In this document: positions 5,724 to 5,751 of the stretch, one piece after another | Layout of the letters: every line of letters begins with the position of its first letter | Numbering within the stretch: the stretch's first letter is position 1 | Assembly: GCA_015492355.1 (NCBI GenBank) | Contig: WGFF01000318.1 | Location: forward strand, 1-5,751 | Direction of reading: 5' to 3' | DNA: 5,751 nt | Source: Deltaproteobacteria bacterium | GTDB lineage: Bacteria > Desulfobacterota > GWC2-55-46 > S146-73 | Translations under genes and position numbers: made by a program | The notes under the pieces: generated by a model | The model's input: only the letters and a program-made list of their open reading frames with translations | Told to the model about the DNA's origin: nothing | Database searches by the model: none

Positions 5724-5751
5724 GAGGCACCGGAATAGAATCCGGTGCCTC
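5724..5751 (+). terminator. Terminator hairpin after the outer-membrane gene, cut by the window edge
   Basis: A perfect 11-bp inverted repeat, GAGGCACCGGA (5724-5734) and TCCGGTGCCTC (5741-5751), surrounds a 6-base loop, starting 21 bases past the stop codon. AAA precedes the left arm, so TTT after the right arm would extend the stem, but the T-tract needed for a terminator would lie beyond the window. Position and stem strength make a terminator the best reading. Confidence 0.75.

Overview
The window looks like accessory DNA, probably a prophage, phage or other mobile element of a Gram-negative bacterium. It holds a DNA-metabolism gene set: a beta sliding clamp, an SbcC/Rad50-type ATPase, a DNA cytosine-5 methyltransferase and the first 123 codons of an unrecognised or CDC123-like protein. 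One outer-membrane protein gene lies on the opposite strand. A Gram-negative host is inferred from that protein's signal peptide and beta-barrel pattern. Arginine is mostly AGA/AGG (12 of 14 Arg codons in the partial gene), ribosome binding sites are strong AGGAGG types, and the proteins are rich in Glu, Lys and Arg. That would suit a thermophile or a sulfate-reducer-like lineage, but the sequence does not prove it. No capsid, tail, integrase or terminase gene is visible, so the mobile-element reading is an inference from gene content and context.

Layout: four genes lie on the minus strand and are read from about 4982 down to 1. The C5-methyltransferase (4982-3768) overlaps the SbcC-like gene (3844-1646) by 77 bases, so those two form one translation unit. 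A strong intrinsic terminator (1600-1631) follows, then dnaN (1566-466), a second terminator (386-429), and the partial gene (369-1, running off the left edge). On the plus strand a secreted beta-barrel protein (5139-5702) stands alone. It diverges from the methyltransferase and is followed by a perfect hairpin (5724-5751) at the right edge. Coding density is high: the longest gap is the 156-base divergent region 4983-5138, and no stretch over 300 bases lacks a gene.

How the parts may work together: the clamp would tether polymerases or other partners to DNA, and the SbcC-like ATPase would process DNA ends or replication/recombination intermediates with a nuclease partner not seen here. The methyltransferase would mark the element's DNA, for example against restriction. 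The outer-membrane gene, with its own direction and terminator, resembles a cargo ('moron') gene acting at the cell surface.

The most unusual feature is regulatory. All three minus-strand genes that have an intergenic leader carry a hairpin plus T-tract ending only 4-16 bases before the ribosome binding site. For the methyltransferase there is no upstream same-strand gene in the window that this terminator could be serving, which points to attenuation, antitermination or RNA processing in the leader.
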